Origin: Kribbella sp. NBC_00382
GTDB lineage: Bacteria > Actinomycetota > Actinomycetes > Propionibacteriales > Kribbellaceae
Direction of reading: 5' to 3'
DNA length: 64,000 nt
NCBI RefSeq assembly: GCF_036067295.1
Contig: NZ_CP107954.1
Coordinates: 2,108,001-2,172,000 of the forward strand
In this document: positions 15,995 to 24,073 of the stretch, piece after piece
Numbering within the stretch: position 1 is the first letter of the stretch
Layout: each line of letters opens with the position of its first letter
Made by a program: the position numbers and the translations under genes
Notes under the pieces: model-generated
What the model saw: the letters and a program-made list of their open reading frames with translations, nothing else
What the model was told of the DNA's origin: nothing
Databases searched by the model: none

Positions 15995-16030
15995 ACCGGC
16001 CCGACCCCACGACTGGGGTCGGGCCGGTTG
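15995..16030 (-). terminator. Strong hairpin between SARP gene and injection-system operon
   Basis: A perfect 16-bp stem, AACCGGCCCGACCCCA against TGGGGTCGGGCCGGTT, with a 4-base CGAC loop. With one bulged A the pairing extends four to five bases further on each side. It starts 63 bases after the stop of the regulator gene at 16093. It lacks a long U-run, so it fits a GC-rich actinobacterial terminator or an attenuator controlling read-through into the operon. Confidence 0.75.
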
Positions 16031-16092
16031 TCTCCCAACCGGTGCCGGCTCGGTACCTCGGATGCGGCTGACGGGCCCGTCCGGGGTGGAGC

Positions 16093-16998
16093 TCAGGCAG
16101 GTGAGTTGCGGAGCTGGCGGCTGATGGCGTCCACGCTCGCCCGGAGCGCCGCCAGTTCGGCACGGAAGCTGTCGAGCGCCGCAGGCGGTCCGAGATCGGC
16201 AGGAGGTGGGCTGTGGCCGGAAACGATGACAGGCGAGGGCGGCTTGCCGGTTCCTATCTCGACGGCCAGAGCTTCCGTCCTCGCCTGCGGGCACACCCCC
16301 AGCTCGTCGGCCAGCACCTGCTGGCAGCGGCGGTACTGGCGGAGCGCCCGGGTTCGGTCGTCGGTCAGGTAGTACAGGCGCATCAACCGACGGTGGCTGC
16401 GCTCGTGGGCCGGCTCGATCTCCAGCAGCTTCTGCGCCCATTGGATCGCCGCCTCCGGCCGGCCCCGACGTTCGCAGCCGCTGCTGAGCTTGTCGAGCAG
16501 CGTGATGTGCAGATCTTCCAGCTGAGCCCGCTCGGCCAGGCACCACTCCTCGTAGCAACTGGTCAGCAGCGGGCCGCGGTACAGCGCGCTGGCCTGGTCC
16601 ATCGTGACCAGGTCGGCGTCGGTGAGATCTTCGGTCCGGGTCAGTTGCGCGGTCCGGGCCCGCTCGGTGAACGCGTCGACATCCGTCCAGAGCGGACGGT
16701 CGGGATTCACCCGCAGCAGGTCCCCGTCGGTCAGGACGAGCCGTTGACTGTCCTGCCCATCGGGGTCCGTGACCTGGTGGATCTGCCAGAGCGCCTGCCG
16801 GATCGCCTTGCGGGACGCCTCCGGCCCGGCATCCGGCCAGACGACCTCAGCGGCCAACTCCCTTCGGACATTGCGTTGTGGTGCGAGCAGCACCAGTGCC
16901 AGCAGTTCCTGGGCCTTCCGCAGGATCGACCCGGCCACCTCACGGTCGGCGGACACGATCTGGAACGGCCCGAACAAATGGACACGAAGCTCGAGCAC
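16093..16998 (-). CDS. SARP-type transcriptional regulator (winged helix plus BTAD domain)
   Basis: A 301-aa regulator. GTG at 16996-16998 is preceded by GGAGGT with 7-8-base spacing, which fixes the start and rejects the longer frame. Residues 1-95 form an OmpR-type winged helix (LELRVHLFGPFQI, RKAQELLALVLLAPQRNVRRE, KAIRQALWQIHQV). Residues 100-250 are the bacterial transcriptional activator domain with TPR-like helices, including LYRGPLLTSCYEEWCLAERAQLEDL read in parts and EPAHERSHRRLMRLYYLTDDRTRAL likewise. The tail (250-301) contains a Pro-rich linker and a final helix LDSFRAELAALRASVDAI. It directly precedes the injection operon on the same strand and is the best candidate for its activator. 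Confidence 0.88.
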   Translation of the reverse strand: MLELRVHLFGPFQIVSADREVAGSILRKAQELLALVLLAPQRNVRRELAAEVVWPDAGPEASRKAIRQALWQIHQVTDPDGQDSQRLVLTDGDLLRVNPDRPLWTDVDAFTERARTAQLTRTEDLTDADLVTMDQASALYRGPLLTSCYEEWCLAERAQLEDLHITLLDKLSSGCERRGRPEAAIQWAQKLLEIEPAHERSHRRLMRLYYLTDDRTRALRQYRRCQQVLADELGVCPQARTEALAVEIGTGKPPSPVIVSGHSPPPADLGPPAALDSFRAELAALRASVDAISRQLRNSPA

Positions 16999-17244
16999 AG
17001 CAGAAACCTCCCCCCACACGACCAGCGACCCGGGCGCCTCTGCGACCCCGGTCCCCCCGCCGGCCGAACACACCGCCGGCACGCAACGTCCGGCCCCCCG
17101 AGCGGCGCGTGTGATTGGTGTCCTTCCAGGATGCGCGCCCCGGTCGCTCCCGGCAAGATGCGAGCGGCGGCCCGATTTCCCCTTGATTTACGGGAGGTTC
17201 CGCGTCTTGCCTGCTTGAAGCGAGTGTTCGACTGATGAAAAGGC

Positions 17245-17275
17245 CCGGCGCCGCGATCATCGGCCTCGGCGCCGG
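17245..17275 (-). terminator. GC-rich hairpin downstream of MFS gene
   Basis: Inverted arms CCGGCGCCG (17245-17253) and CGGCGCCGG (17267-17275) with a 13-base loop, beginning 9 bases beyond the MFS stop at 17284. No clear U-run follows. It separates the MFS transcript from the SARP promoter region; the rest of the 16999-17283 gap shows no gene. Confidence 0.45.
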
Positions 17276-17283
17276 CATCGCGG

Positions 17284-18678
17284 TTACGGGAGCGAAGGAC
17301 TAGCAGTCCGGCGGCCGGCGAAGACGCCTGCCAAAGCCAGCAGGGCGGGTAGGCCGAAGGCGGTGAGGTAGGCCGTGGTGGGTGAGTGGGGGTAGATGGC
17401 GGCGAAGAGGGTGCCGCCGATGGCCAGGACGGTGGCGGTGGCGAGGGCGTCGCTGAGTTGGAGGGCGGAGCTGTTCGAGCCTTGTTCTTCGCGGCTCGAG
17501 TACTCGAGGATCAGTACCGAGACGGTCGGGAACACGATGCCCATCCCGAGTCCGGTCAGCCCCCAGCCGAGGATGCCGACGAGCACGGGGACGTGCGGGT
17601 TGAGGGTCAGCGTCGCGGTCACGATGCCGAGCACGATCGAGACCATGCCGGCCTGCAGGAAGACCGCGTGCGAGAACGGCTGCTTCGGCCGGCCGCGGTA
17701 CCACGAGGCCGACGTCCAAGACAGCGCGCTGACCGTCAGTACCAGCCCTGCGAAGGCCGGCGACAGGCCACGCTCGCGGGTCAGCATCAGCGGCAGGAAC
17801 ACCTCGGCGCCGAACCCCGCGGCCGCCACGAGACCGCGCAACACGATGACCGCGGGCAGTCCGGAGGCGATCCGGAACGTTCCCCTAGGCAGCAACTTCG
17901 GCGCGAAGACCGCCACGGCCACTAGCCCGAGCACCACCAGGACCGGCTGAAGCAGTCCGCGCTGCTGACCGCCGTAGCTCAAGACCCCGACGCCCACCGC
18001 GGCCGCAACTGCCCATAGCGCCTGCCGGTCCCACAAGGATCCCTCCCGCACCTCCGACCCGGAGTTGGCGCCCGCCAGCCCTGGCCGCATCACCAGCACC
18101 GCAGGGATCGCCAGCGCCGGTACTGCGAGGAACACGATCCGCCAGCTCGCGTGCTCGACGATCAACCCGGCGATCGCCGGCCCGATCAGCGACGGTACGA
18201 CCCAGCCGGTCGCGAAGGCGGCGAAGATCCGCGGCCGAAGCTCCGACGGGTAGAGGTGCCCGACGACGACGTACAGGGCGACCGTGACCAGGCCGCCGCC
18301 GAACCCCTGGATGATGCGCCCGGCGACCAGCACCTCCATCGTCGGCGCGGCCCCGGCGATGATCAGCCCGACCAGGAACCACCCGGTGCCGTACCAGAGC
18401 GGCCGGATCGGCCCCTTCAGATCACTCCAGGTGCCCGACACGACCATCGCGACCACACTCGACGCGAGCGGTCCGCCGAACGCGAGCGCATACAGCGCCA
18501 GCCCGTCGAGCGCCTGCGCCACCGTCGGCATCGCGGTGGTGACGGCGAGGTTCTCGAACGCGATCAGGGTGATCAGCGCGACCATCCCGATCGTCAGCGC
18601 CCGGTACTGCGGCGCGAGCACGCTGGTGGCCCGGGGTTCGATCGTGGTGTCGGCCGGCTGGTCGGCGGTTGTCGTCAT
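17284..18678 (-). CDS. MFS transporter, drug-efflux type
   Basis: A 464-aa integral membrane protein with 12-14 hydrophobic segments. The cytoplasmic loop 2-3 has a variant of motif A (SGTWSDLKGPIRP) and the fourth segment is followed by GRIIQGFGGGLVTVALYVVVG, where GR..QG.GGG is the family signature of DHA2-like multidrug exporters. The N-terminal 25 residues are polar and cytoplasmic. The gene is alone between hairpin 17245-17275 and two tandem palindromes 19-63 bases upstream of its ATG, so expression is probably induced by a ligand or redox signal. No regulator gene is adjacent. Substrate unknown. Confidence 0.85.
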   Translation of the reverse strand: MTTTADQPADTTIEPRATSVLAPQYRALTIGMVALITLIAFENLAVTTAMPTVAQALDGLALYALAFGGPLASSVVAMVVSGTWSDLKGPIRPLWYGTGWFLVGLIIAGAAPTMEVLVAGRIIQGFGGGLVTVALYVVVGHLYPSELRPRIFAAFATGWVVPSLIGPAIAGLIVEHASWRIVFLAVPALAIPAVLVMRPGLAGANSGSEVREGSLWDRQALWAVAAAVGVGVLSYGGQQRGLLQPVLVVLGLVAVAVFAPKLLPRGTFRIASGLPAVIVLRGLVAAAGFGAEVFLPLMLTRERGLSPAFAGLVLTVSALSWTSASWYRGRPKQPFSHAVFLQAGMVSIVLGIVTATLTLNPHVPVLVGILGWGLTGLGMGIVFPTVSVLILEYSSREEQGSNSSALQLSDALATATVLAIGGTLFAAIYPHSPTTAYLTAFGLPALLALAGVFAGRRTASPSLP

Positions 18679-18696
18679 GCCGAGCAGCCTCCGACA

Positions 18697-18741
18697 TCAA
18701 GTGCACTTGAAGTCAACGCGACGACCTCAAGTGCACTTGAG
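18697..18741. promoter_or_regulatory. Tandem palindromic operator upstream of MFS gene
   Basis: Two copies of the perfect 14-bp palindrome TCAAGTGCACTTGA at 18697-18710 and 18727-18740; the second extends to CTCAAGTGCACTTGAG. They are exactly 30 bp apart, about three helical turns, and fill the gap between the DUF1304 stop and the MFS start. On the minus strand a TTGACT sits just before the proximal copy. The CTCAAG/CTTGAG arms resemble SoxR/MerR-family boxes, but a TetR or MarR protein is also possible. Confidence 0.75.
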
Positions 18742-18744
18742 AAC

Positions 18745-19113
18745 TCAGAGAACGGCGGCGAGGACGAGCGCGATGATCGGCGGTCCCGCCTGCAGCGCGG
18801 CCGAGCGGGCCATCCGGCGGTCGGAGGCGATCAGCACGAGGCCGGCGCCGGCCATGCACGCGCAGGAGAACAGCGCGATCGCGTGCCCCTTGTCGCCACC
18901 GGCGATGAGTCCGCCGAGCGCGCCGAGGGCGAGGAACAGGTTGTAGAAGCCCTGGTTGAAGGCCCACGGCCTGGCAATCGCTGCCTCGGCCTCGTTCCGG
19001 ATCAGGAACCGCTGATAGGTGCTCGGCTTCTTGAAGAGCAGGCTCTCCATGGCGAAGACGGCGAGGTGGAAGACACCGGCGAGGGCGACGAAGATCTGCG
19101 CGATCGTGTTCAC
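18745..19113 (-). CDS. DUF1304 family membrane protein
   Basis: A 122-aa protein with four hydrophobic segments (IAQIFVALAGVFHLAVFAME, FYNLFLALGALGGLIAGG, ALFSCACMAGAGLVLIAS, PPIIALVLAAVL). The sequence FHLAVFAMESLLFKKP and the motif NQGFYNLFLALG are characteristic of DUF1304, a small inner-membrane family of unknown role. ATG at 19111-19113 overlaps the stop of the phosphotriesterase-family gene by 4 bases, so the two form an operon. Nothing links it clearly to the enzymatic neighbour. Confidence 0.85.
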   Translation of the reverse strand: MNTIAQIFVALAGVFHLAVFAMESLLFKKPSTYQRFLIRNEAEAAIARPWAFNQGFYNLFLALGALGGLIAGGDKGHAIALFSCACMAGAGLVLIASDRRMARSAALQAGPPIIALVLAAVL

Positions 19114-20027
19114 TCGCGAACGGTACCGCGAGTCAAGAAGGCGCGAGCCGGATTGTCGACGAACAATCGGGTGGCGATTTCGGCGCCGAAGGTGCGGATC
19201 AGGCGTGGACGCAGGCCGGTGAGCAGATAGGGCATGCCGGGGCCTTCGCCGGTGGCGGCGCGGGCCCGGGCGGTGGTCGTGTCGCCGCCGAGCAGCAGCC
19301 GGTCGGCATACCCGGCGTCGATGAGCGCGGCCAGACAGTCGAAGAGCCGCGGATCGGTCGCGTTGTTCGCCCGCGACGGACCGTCGAAGGCGAGGAACGA
19401 CCCACGCGCGGCCAACTCCAGATGGAACCGATGGTCCGGGAACCTGTTCAGATGCCCGAGGATCACACTCTCCGGCGCGACTCCGGACTCATCGACCAGC
19501 AGATCCAGTACTGCGTCGGCGGCGCTCCCCAACTCGTGATGGATCGCGATCGTCGCGCCGGTCGCGTGCTGCGCCTCGGCCGCGGCGATCATCACCACCC
19601 GCGCATGCTCGTCGAGAACATGGAAGCCACCGGCGACCTTGATCAGCCCGGCCTTCACCCCGCTGTCGCCGATCCCCTCCGTCAACTCCCGGACGAAGAT
19701 CTCGGCAAGCCGCGGCCGTACCTCGTCCACCAGCCCGGCGGGATAGTGCTCGGCCCGGTGTAACCCGGTCGCCGCAACCACGTGAATCCCTGTGTCAGCA
19801 GAGATCTTGGCCAGGTCGGCAGCCCGGCGCCCGAGCCCGTACGGCGTCCACTGCACAATCGCCTGACCGCCTGCGGCTTTGAAGTCGCGTACTTCAGCAG
19901 CTGCCGCGTCGGCGTCATCAAGCTCCTGGCCCGGCAGCAACGCACTCCGGAAGAACAGATGGTCATGCGAGTCGGTGACCCCGAGCTCCTCAGCCGGCAG
20001 GTCCCCCAGCACAGTCCTGACCTTCAT
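19110..20027 (-). CDS. Phosphotriesterase-family metal-dependent hydrolase
   Basis: A 305-aa amidohydrolase-superfamily enzyme. It has the binuclear-metal ligands of the PTE family in order: SHDHLFF (HxH near residue 20), the Lys of GLIKVAGG (expected carbamylated bridge), AIHHELG, GHLNRFPDH and the Asp of GGDTTT. Substrates in the family are phosphotriesters or lactones; which applies here cannot be told. The ATG at 20025-20027 follows GGAAGGACAAGGC; the upstream 30 codons run into the hairpin region and are rejected. It is the first gene of a two-gene unit with DUF1304. Confidence 0.85.
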   Translation of the reverse strand: MKVRTVLGDLPAEELGVTDSHDHLFFRSALLPGQELDDADAAAAEVRDFKAAGGQAIVQWTPYGLGRRAADLAKISADTGIHVVAATGLHRAEHYPAGLVDEVRPRLAEIFVRELTEGIGDSGVKAGLIKVAGGFHVLDEHARVVMIAAAEAQHATGATIAIHHELGSAADAVLDLLVDESGVAPESVILGHLNRFPDHRFHLELAARGSFLAFDGPSRANNATDPRLFDCLAALIDAGYADRLLLGGDTTTARARAATGEGPGMPYLLTGLRPRLIRTFGAEIATRLFVDNPARAFLTRGTVRE

Positions 20028-20050
20028 GCCTTGTCCTTCCCCACAAGCGA

Positions 20051-20089
20051 AGTTGAGCCCGGCCAGGCTATGCCTGACCGGGCTCAACT
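20051..20089 (-). terminator. Terminator hairpin after DEAD-box helicase
   Basis: Eighteen-base arms AGTTGAGCCCGGCCAGGC and GCCTGACCGGGCTCAACT with a TAT loop, pairing at 17 of 18 positions plus one G-U. It lies 65 bases beyond the helicase stop and 24 bases before the phosphotriesterase-family start, isolating the two transcripts. Confidence 0.8.
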
Positions 20090-20153
20090 CACTGCCTGGT
20101 GGGTACAACGGCGGCACTGCCGGTACTAACCGACTGCGGCGCGCCGATTCTTG

Positions 20154-21986
20154 CTAGCGGCCGCGACGGCCGCCGGCGCTGGCGGAGAACGCCGCCGCCC
20201 CGGCGGGACGGCTGCTCGAGCCGGGGGTGCTGGTGCTGTAGCTCTTCGGCGCAGCAGAGCCGCCGCGTCCCTGGGACCGGGTCTTGGTCGCCTGGCTTCC
20301 GCCGGACCGTCCACCACCCTGTCCACCGGAGCCGTTGCCGCGACCGCCACCGCTTGCACCGCGGCCGGCGCCTGCGCCGCTCGCGGAGCCGGAGCGCTCG
20401 GAGCGAGCGCCTCCCGTGCTCTTCCCGGAGCCGGAGCCAGCGCCGCGAGCCGAGCCGGAGCCAGTCGCGCCGCGACCAGCGCCACGGCCGCGACCACGCC
20501 CGCCACCGCCGCCTGCGCGGCGTACCTCGTCGTCCGCAACCACCTTGATGGTCGGGGTGACGAAGGTGCGCTCGCCCGGCGCCAGCTTCTCGAGCAGCGG
20601 GTCGCCGACGCGGAGCTTGGTGACCGTGGCGGCGATACCGGCCTTGCGGGTGAGGTCCCGGACGTCGCGGACCTGGTCATCCGTCATCAGCGTGACGACG
20701 GTGCCCTCGGCGCCGGCGCGCGCAGTACGCCCGGAGCGGTGCAGGTAGGCCTTGTGCTCGATCGGCGGGTCCGCGTGGATGACCAGCGTGATGTCGTCGA
20801 CGTGGATGCCGCGCGCGGCGATGTCGGTCGCGACCAGCGTCTTGGCCGAACCGTCGGAGAAGGCCTCCAGGTTCCGCGTACGAGCACCCTGCGACAGGTT
20901 GCCGTGCAGCTCGACGGCCGGGACACCCTGCGCGATGAGCTTCTTGGTGAGCGACTTCGCGCCGTACTTCGTCCGCGTGAAGACCAGCGTCCGACCCGGT
21001 GCAGCGGTCAGGTCGACAAGTACCGGCAACCGGCTGTCGGACTGAACATGCAGCACATGGTGGGTCATCTTGGTCACCGGCGACTGCGCCGAGTCGACGC
21101 TGTGCGTGACCGGCGACTTCATGAACCGCTTGACCAGGACGTCGACACCGGCGTCCAGGGTGGCCGAGAACAGCAGCCGCTGGGCGTTCGCCGGGGTCGC
21201 CTCCAGGATCCGCCGGACGGCGGGCAGGAAGCCGAGGTCGGCCATGTGGTCGGCCTCGTCCAGCACGGTGATCTCGACCTGGTCGAGCTTGGCGTGACCG
21301 GTCTTGACGTGGTCCTCGAGCCGGCCCGGGCAGGCGATCACGATGTCGACGCCGCGGCGCAGCTGAGTGATCTGCGGGCCCGCGCCGACGCCACCGAAGA
21401 TGGTCATCGTGCGCAGGTCGAGCGCGTCGGTCAACGGCGTGATGGACGCCTGGATCTGGGTCGCGAGCTCGCGCGTCGGCGCCAGGATCAGCGCGCGCGG
21501 CTGGTTCGGCCGGCGCTTGCTGGTGCTCGTGGTGAGCCGGGCCAGCACGGGCAGGACGAACGCGTAGGTCTTGCCGGAACCGGTCCGGCCGCGGCCGAGC
21601 ACGTCCTTGCCGGCCAGCGAGTCCGGCAGCGTCGCCGCCTGGATCGGGAACGGCTTGAGGATGCCGGCGGCCGCCAGCGCCTTGACCAGACCGGCGGGAA
21701 CACCGAGGTCGTCGAAGGTCAGGTTCTCGTCGACGACGGTCGGCGCGACCTCGGCGTACGAAGCCTGCTTGCTGTCGGCAACGCGACCGTTGTCGGCGGA
21801 ACCACGGCGGCCGGTCTCGGAGGCGGTCACCGGGCGGCCGGAGCCGGCCGCGGAGTTGTTGCCATCGGCACCGGTACGGCGCCGGCGACGGGGGCGCGCC
21901 GGGGCCTCACCCTGGGCGCGCGGGGGTCGTGCGGAGGTAGAAGGGGTGGAAATGGGCGTGGTGTTGCTGGGGCGGCGTGCCGCCAT
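20154..21986 (-). CDS. DEAD-box ATP-dependent RNA helicase
   Basis: A 610-aa helicase. Residues 1-85 are a basic, disordered N-tail (RPRRRRRTG). The core begins with the Q motif (LTFDDLGVPAGLVKALAAAG, FPIQ), then Walker A GRGRTGSGKT, PTRELA, GG, DEAD (VLDEADHM), SAT, and motifs IV-VI ending HRSGRTARAG. The last 120 residues are Gly/Ser/Arg-rich with many RGxG units, an RNA-binding tail like those of DeaD/RhlE-type enzymes. ATG at 21984-21986 with GGAG upstream is the right start. The 190-base gap upstream (21987-22177) may hold a long structured leader, as is common for cold- or stress-inducible RNA helicases; I see no gene there. Confidence 0.93.
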   Translation of the reverse strand: MAARRPSNTTPISTPSTSARPPRAQGEAPARPRRRRRTGADGNNSAAGSGRPVTASETGRRGSADNGRVADSKQASYAEVAPTVVDENLTFDDLGVPAGLVKALAAAGILKPFPIQAATLPDSLAGKDVLGRGRTGSGKTYAFVLPVLARLTTSTSKRRPNQPRALILAPTRELATQIQASITPLTDALDLRTMTIFGGVGAGPQITQLRRGVDIVIACPGRLEDHVKTGHAKLDQVEITVLDEADHMADLGFLPAVRRILEATPANAQRLLFSATLDAGVDVLVKRFMKSPVTHSVDSAQSPVTKMTHHVLHVQSDSRLPVLVDLTAAPGRTLVFTRTKYGAKSLTKKLIAQGVPAVELHGNLSQGARTRNLEAFSDGSAKTLVATDIAARGIHVDDITLVIHADPPIEHKAYLHRSGRTARAGAEGTVVTLMTDDQVRDVRDLTRKAGIAATVTKLRVGDPLLEKLAPGERTFVTPTIKVVADDEVRRAGGGGGRGRGRGAGRGATGSGSARGAGSGSGKSTGGARSERSGSASGAGAGRGASGGGRGNGSGGQGGGRSGGSQATKTRSQGRGGSAAPKSYSTSTPGSSSRPAGAAAFSASAGGRRGR

Positions 21987-22177
21987 GAAGTACTCCAAAA
22001 GATCGGGGGGTCGTCCTGCCCGGCGCAGCTTTTGAGCCGCGGCGCGTGGTGGTCGACTGCTAGCGCAGCGTATGCACTGAGATCGGCCCGAGGCAGAACT
22101 GGGCGGGCCGTCACATTCAGTGTACGGCACTGGCCGACCTCTGGCAGAGAGTCACCTCAAGTGGGTATCTTTCCGCC

Positions 22178-22696
22178 GTGACCGCCGCTGAGGAGTACCG
22201 AGTCAATCCGCCGACCGTGGGCGATGAGCGCGACCTGCTGCAGGCCTATCTCGACTTCCACCGCGGCACCCTGCTGTGGAAGGCCTCGGGACTGACCGGC
22301 GAGCAGCTCACCGGGAAGGGCATCGAGCCGTCGACGATGAGCCTGATCGGGCTGGTCCGGCACGCGACCGAGGTCGAGCGGTACTGGGTCCAGATCTGCC
22401 TGGACGGCCGCTCGTTCGACCTGCTGAAGACGTGGAGCCAGGAGTTCCCCGACGGCGACTTCGACCTGGTCGACCCGGCCCACGTCGAGGAGGACCTGGC
22501 CGACTTCCGCGAGACGGCCAAGCTGAACGACGAGATCCTGGCCGGCTACGACCTCGACCACACCTTCACCCGGCCGCGAGTCGGCACCGAGCACACCGTG
22601 CGCTCCCTCTACCTCCACCTGATCCAGGAGACCGCCCGCCACAACGGCCACGCCGACCTCTTCCGCCAACGCCTCGACGGCCTCACCGGCGAGTAG
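22178..22696 (+). CDS. DinB/DUF664 family protein
   Basis: A 172-aa four-helix DinB-superfamily protein, DUF664 branch. The typical parts are ERDLLQAYLDFHRGTLLWKA at the N-terminus, the GLVRHATEVERYWVQ segment carrying the first metal-ligand His, and SLYLHLIQETARHNGHADLFR with the second His pair near the C-terminus. Family members bind a divalent metal; some act as mycothiol- or bacillithiol-dependent enzymes. Starts with GTG. It is divergent from the RNA helicase and convergent with the TetR gene 4 bases away. Confidence 0.85.
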   Translation: MTAAEEYRVNPPTVGDERDLLQAYLDFHRGTLLWKASGLTGEQLTGKGIEPSTMSLIGLVRHATEVERYWVQICLDGRSFDLLKTWSQEFPDGDFDLVDPAHVEEDLADFRETAKLNDEILAGYDLDHTFTRPRVGTEHTVRSLYLHLIQETARHNGHADLFRQRLDGLTGE

Positions 22697-22700
22697 TTCT

Positions 22701-23390
22701 TCAGACGCCCTTGAGTTGGCGGATCACGCCGACCAAGTCGTTCACCACGCCCTTGACGCCAGGGACGCGGGTCAGCCGCAGGAGCCTGTCCACCAGCGGA
22801 ACAGTGCTGGTGATCAGCAACTGCGTGCGCCGCAGTCCTTTGCTGTCGTCGTGGACCCAGAACAGGACGATCCCCATCTGCATCAGCCAGAGCAGCTCAG
22901 GCAGCTCTGCCCGGAGGTCGGCGGGGAGCTTGAGATCCGAGCCTTCCACCACCTGACGGAAGATCTCGATACTCGCCTCCCGGGCCGGCCGGGACTCTTC
23001 GCTGAACGGCGACAGCGGGCTCTTCGGCTCGGCCGCCGTCTTGAAGAACGTACCGGCGAACTCGTGGTACGGCTCGGACACCTCCAGCCAGGTCCGCAGT
23101 ACGCCGGTGAGCCGCTTGGTGAACGACTTGTCGTCGGCCAAGATCGCCTGCACTGCTTCGCGATGCTGCACCTGGAGGTGGTCGTAGTACGCCTGCATCA
23201 GGTGCTCTTTGGAGCTGTAGTAGTAGTACGCGTTGCCGACCGACACACCCGCCTCGGCGGCGATGGCCCGCATGGTCGTCTTGCCGTAGCCCTGCTCGCG
23301 GAACAACCGCAGAGCCGTCGACAGGATCAGCTCACGCGTCTGCTCACCCTTGGCGGTCGCACTGTCCGTCACATCCGTCAGCGTAGTCAC
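22701..23390 (-). CDS. TetR family transcriptional regulator
   Basis: A 229-aa regulator. The HTH lies at residues 17-63: TRELILSTALRLFREQGYGK, TTMRAIAAEAGVSVGNAYYYY, SSKEHLM, with the unusual run of four tyrosines. The ligand domain ends in a hydrophobic region (LLWLMQMGIVLFWVHDD). It lies downstream of the membrane-protein gene on the same strand, and two TTGAACNNGTTCAA palindromes sit upstream of that gene, so it probably represses its own operon. Its 5' end overlaps the DCC-like remnant. Confidence 0.9.
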   Translation of the reverse strand: MTTLTDVTDSATAKGEQTRELILSTALRLFREQGYGKTTMRAIAAEAGVSVGNAYYYYSSKEHLMQAYYDHLQVQHREAVQAILADDKSFTKRLTGVLRTWLEVSEPYHEFAGTFFKTAAEPKSPLSPFSEESRPAREASIEIFRQVVEGSDLKLPADLRAELPELLWLMQMGIVLFWVHDDSKGLRRTQLLITSTVPLVDRLLRLTRVPGVKGVVNDLVGVIRQLKGV

Positions 23391-23613
23391 CTCCGATCAA
23401 CTCCGAGTTCCTGCTCCGCAACCCCGCCGCCACCTGCACCATCGCCCGCGCCACCGGCCGCATCGCCGGACTTGCCAGCCGTACTGCGGTAGCCCGGTGC
23501 TCCCAGGTCGCCCACAGACACACGATCCACGCCCAGTCGCCGACGTAAACCGCTCCGTCGTCGGCAACCACCGTCACCTCGCGCAGTGTGGCCAGGTGGT
23601 CCAGCTCCGTCAG
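23344..23613 (-). pseudogene. C-terminal remnant of a DCC-family (DUF393) thiol-oxidoreductase
   Basis: The frame between the membrane protein and TetR genes reads ELDHLATLREVTVVADDGA then VYVGDWAWIVCLWATWEHRA, which matches the C-terminal half of DCC-family proteins as I know them (ELDH..TL.EV.VV...G.VY.G..AW..CLWA...HR). The N-terminal half, with the conserved DCC/CxxC active site, is missing, and the similarity begins just at the stop codon of the membrane gene (23610). A GTG at 23575-23577 could still start a 77-aa product, but it would lack the active site and would overlap the TetR start by 47 bases. The most likely reading is a deletion remnant. Confidence 0.5.
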
Positions 23614-24059
23614 TAGCCCTGCGGCATCGGGTGCTGGGTGCCGGTCAGCGGAGGCTGGAAGGGGCCCGTGCCGACGAAGGTGTTCGGCGGGACCGGAGGC
23701 GCGGTCATCTCCTCCATCCGGCTACGGCGGCGGATGGCGTTGAAGGTCCACACGTTCAGCAGGTGCAGGACACCGAGAACAACCATCACGATGCCGACCT
23801 TCACGCTGAGCTGCTCGATCACCCCGCGAGCGTCGACCACGGTGCTCCCGGTCCGCAGGAACAGCGTCACGAAGCCCAGGTTGACCAGGTAGAAGCCGAC
23901 CACCAGCAGCCGGTTCACCGCGTCGGCGAAGTCCTCGTTGCCGTGGAACACGTCGACCAGGAAGATCCGTCCGTTCCGGCTCAGCGTCCGCGCCACCCAG
24001 ATCGTCAGCGGCACCGCGATCAGCAGGTAGATCAGATAGGTGACCACCGTCATTCTCAT
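23610..24059 (-). CDS. Small integral membrane protein (149 aa)
   Basis: Three or four hydrophobic segments (VVTYLIYLLIAVPLTIWV, LLVVGFYLVNLGFVTLFL, VGIVMVVLGVLHLLNV), a cytoplasmic-type basic loop RRRSR and a proline-rich tail. A homologous arrangement, this membrane protein followed by a DCC protein, is what I recall from streptomycetes, and supports reading the next frame as a DCC remnant. ATG at 24057-24059 is best spaced from GAGG. It lies just downstream of tandem operator palindromes and probably forms an operon with the TetR gene. Function unknown. Confidence 0.78.
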   Translation of the reverse strand: MRMTVVTYLIYLLIAVPLTIWVARTLSRNGRIFLVDVFHGNEDFADAVNRLLVVGFYLVNLGFVTLFLRTGSTVVDARGVIEQLSVKVGIVMVVLGVLHLLNVWTFNAIRRRSRMEEMTAPPVPPNTFVGTGPFQPPLTGTQHPMPQGY

Positions 24060-24073
24060 CACGTCCTCACATT

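Noticed and set aside
1-17000. A tailed prophage.
   Set aside because: No capsid, portal, terminase, integrase or lysis genes are seen, only tail and baseplate genes with a SARP regulator, so an injection system fits better. The left edge is missing, so a prophage is not fully excluded.
16093-17082. A longer start for the SARP regulator.
   Set aside because: The GTG at 16998 with GGAGGT fits the first strand of the winged helix; the upstream codons add only a Gly/Ala-rich, unconserved segment.
22141-22177. A SoxR-type site (ACCTCAAGT) before the DinB gene.
   Set aside because: Only one half-site is present; no matching second arm.
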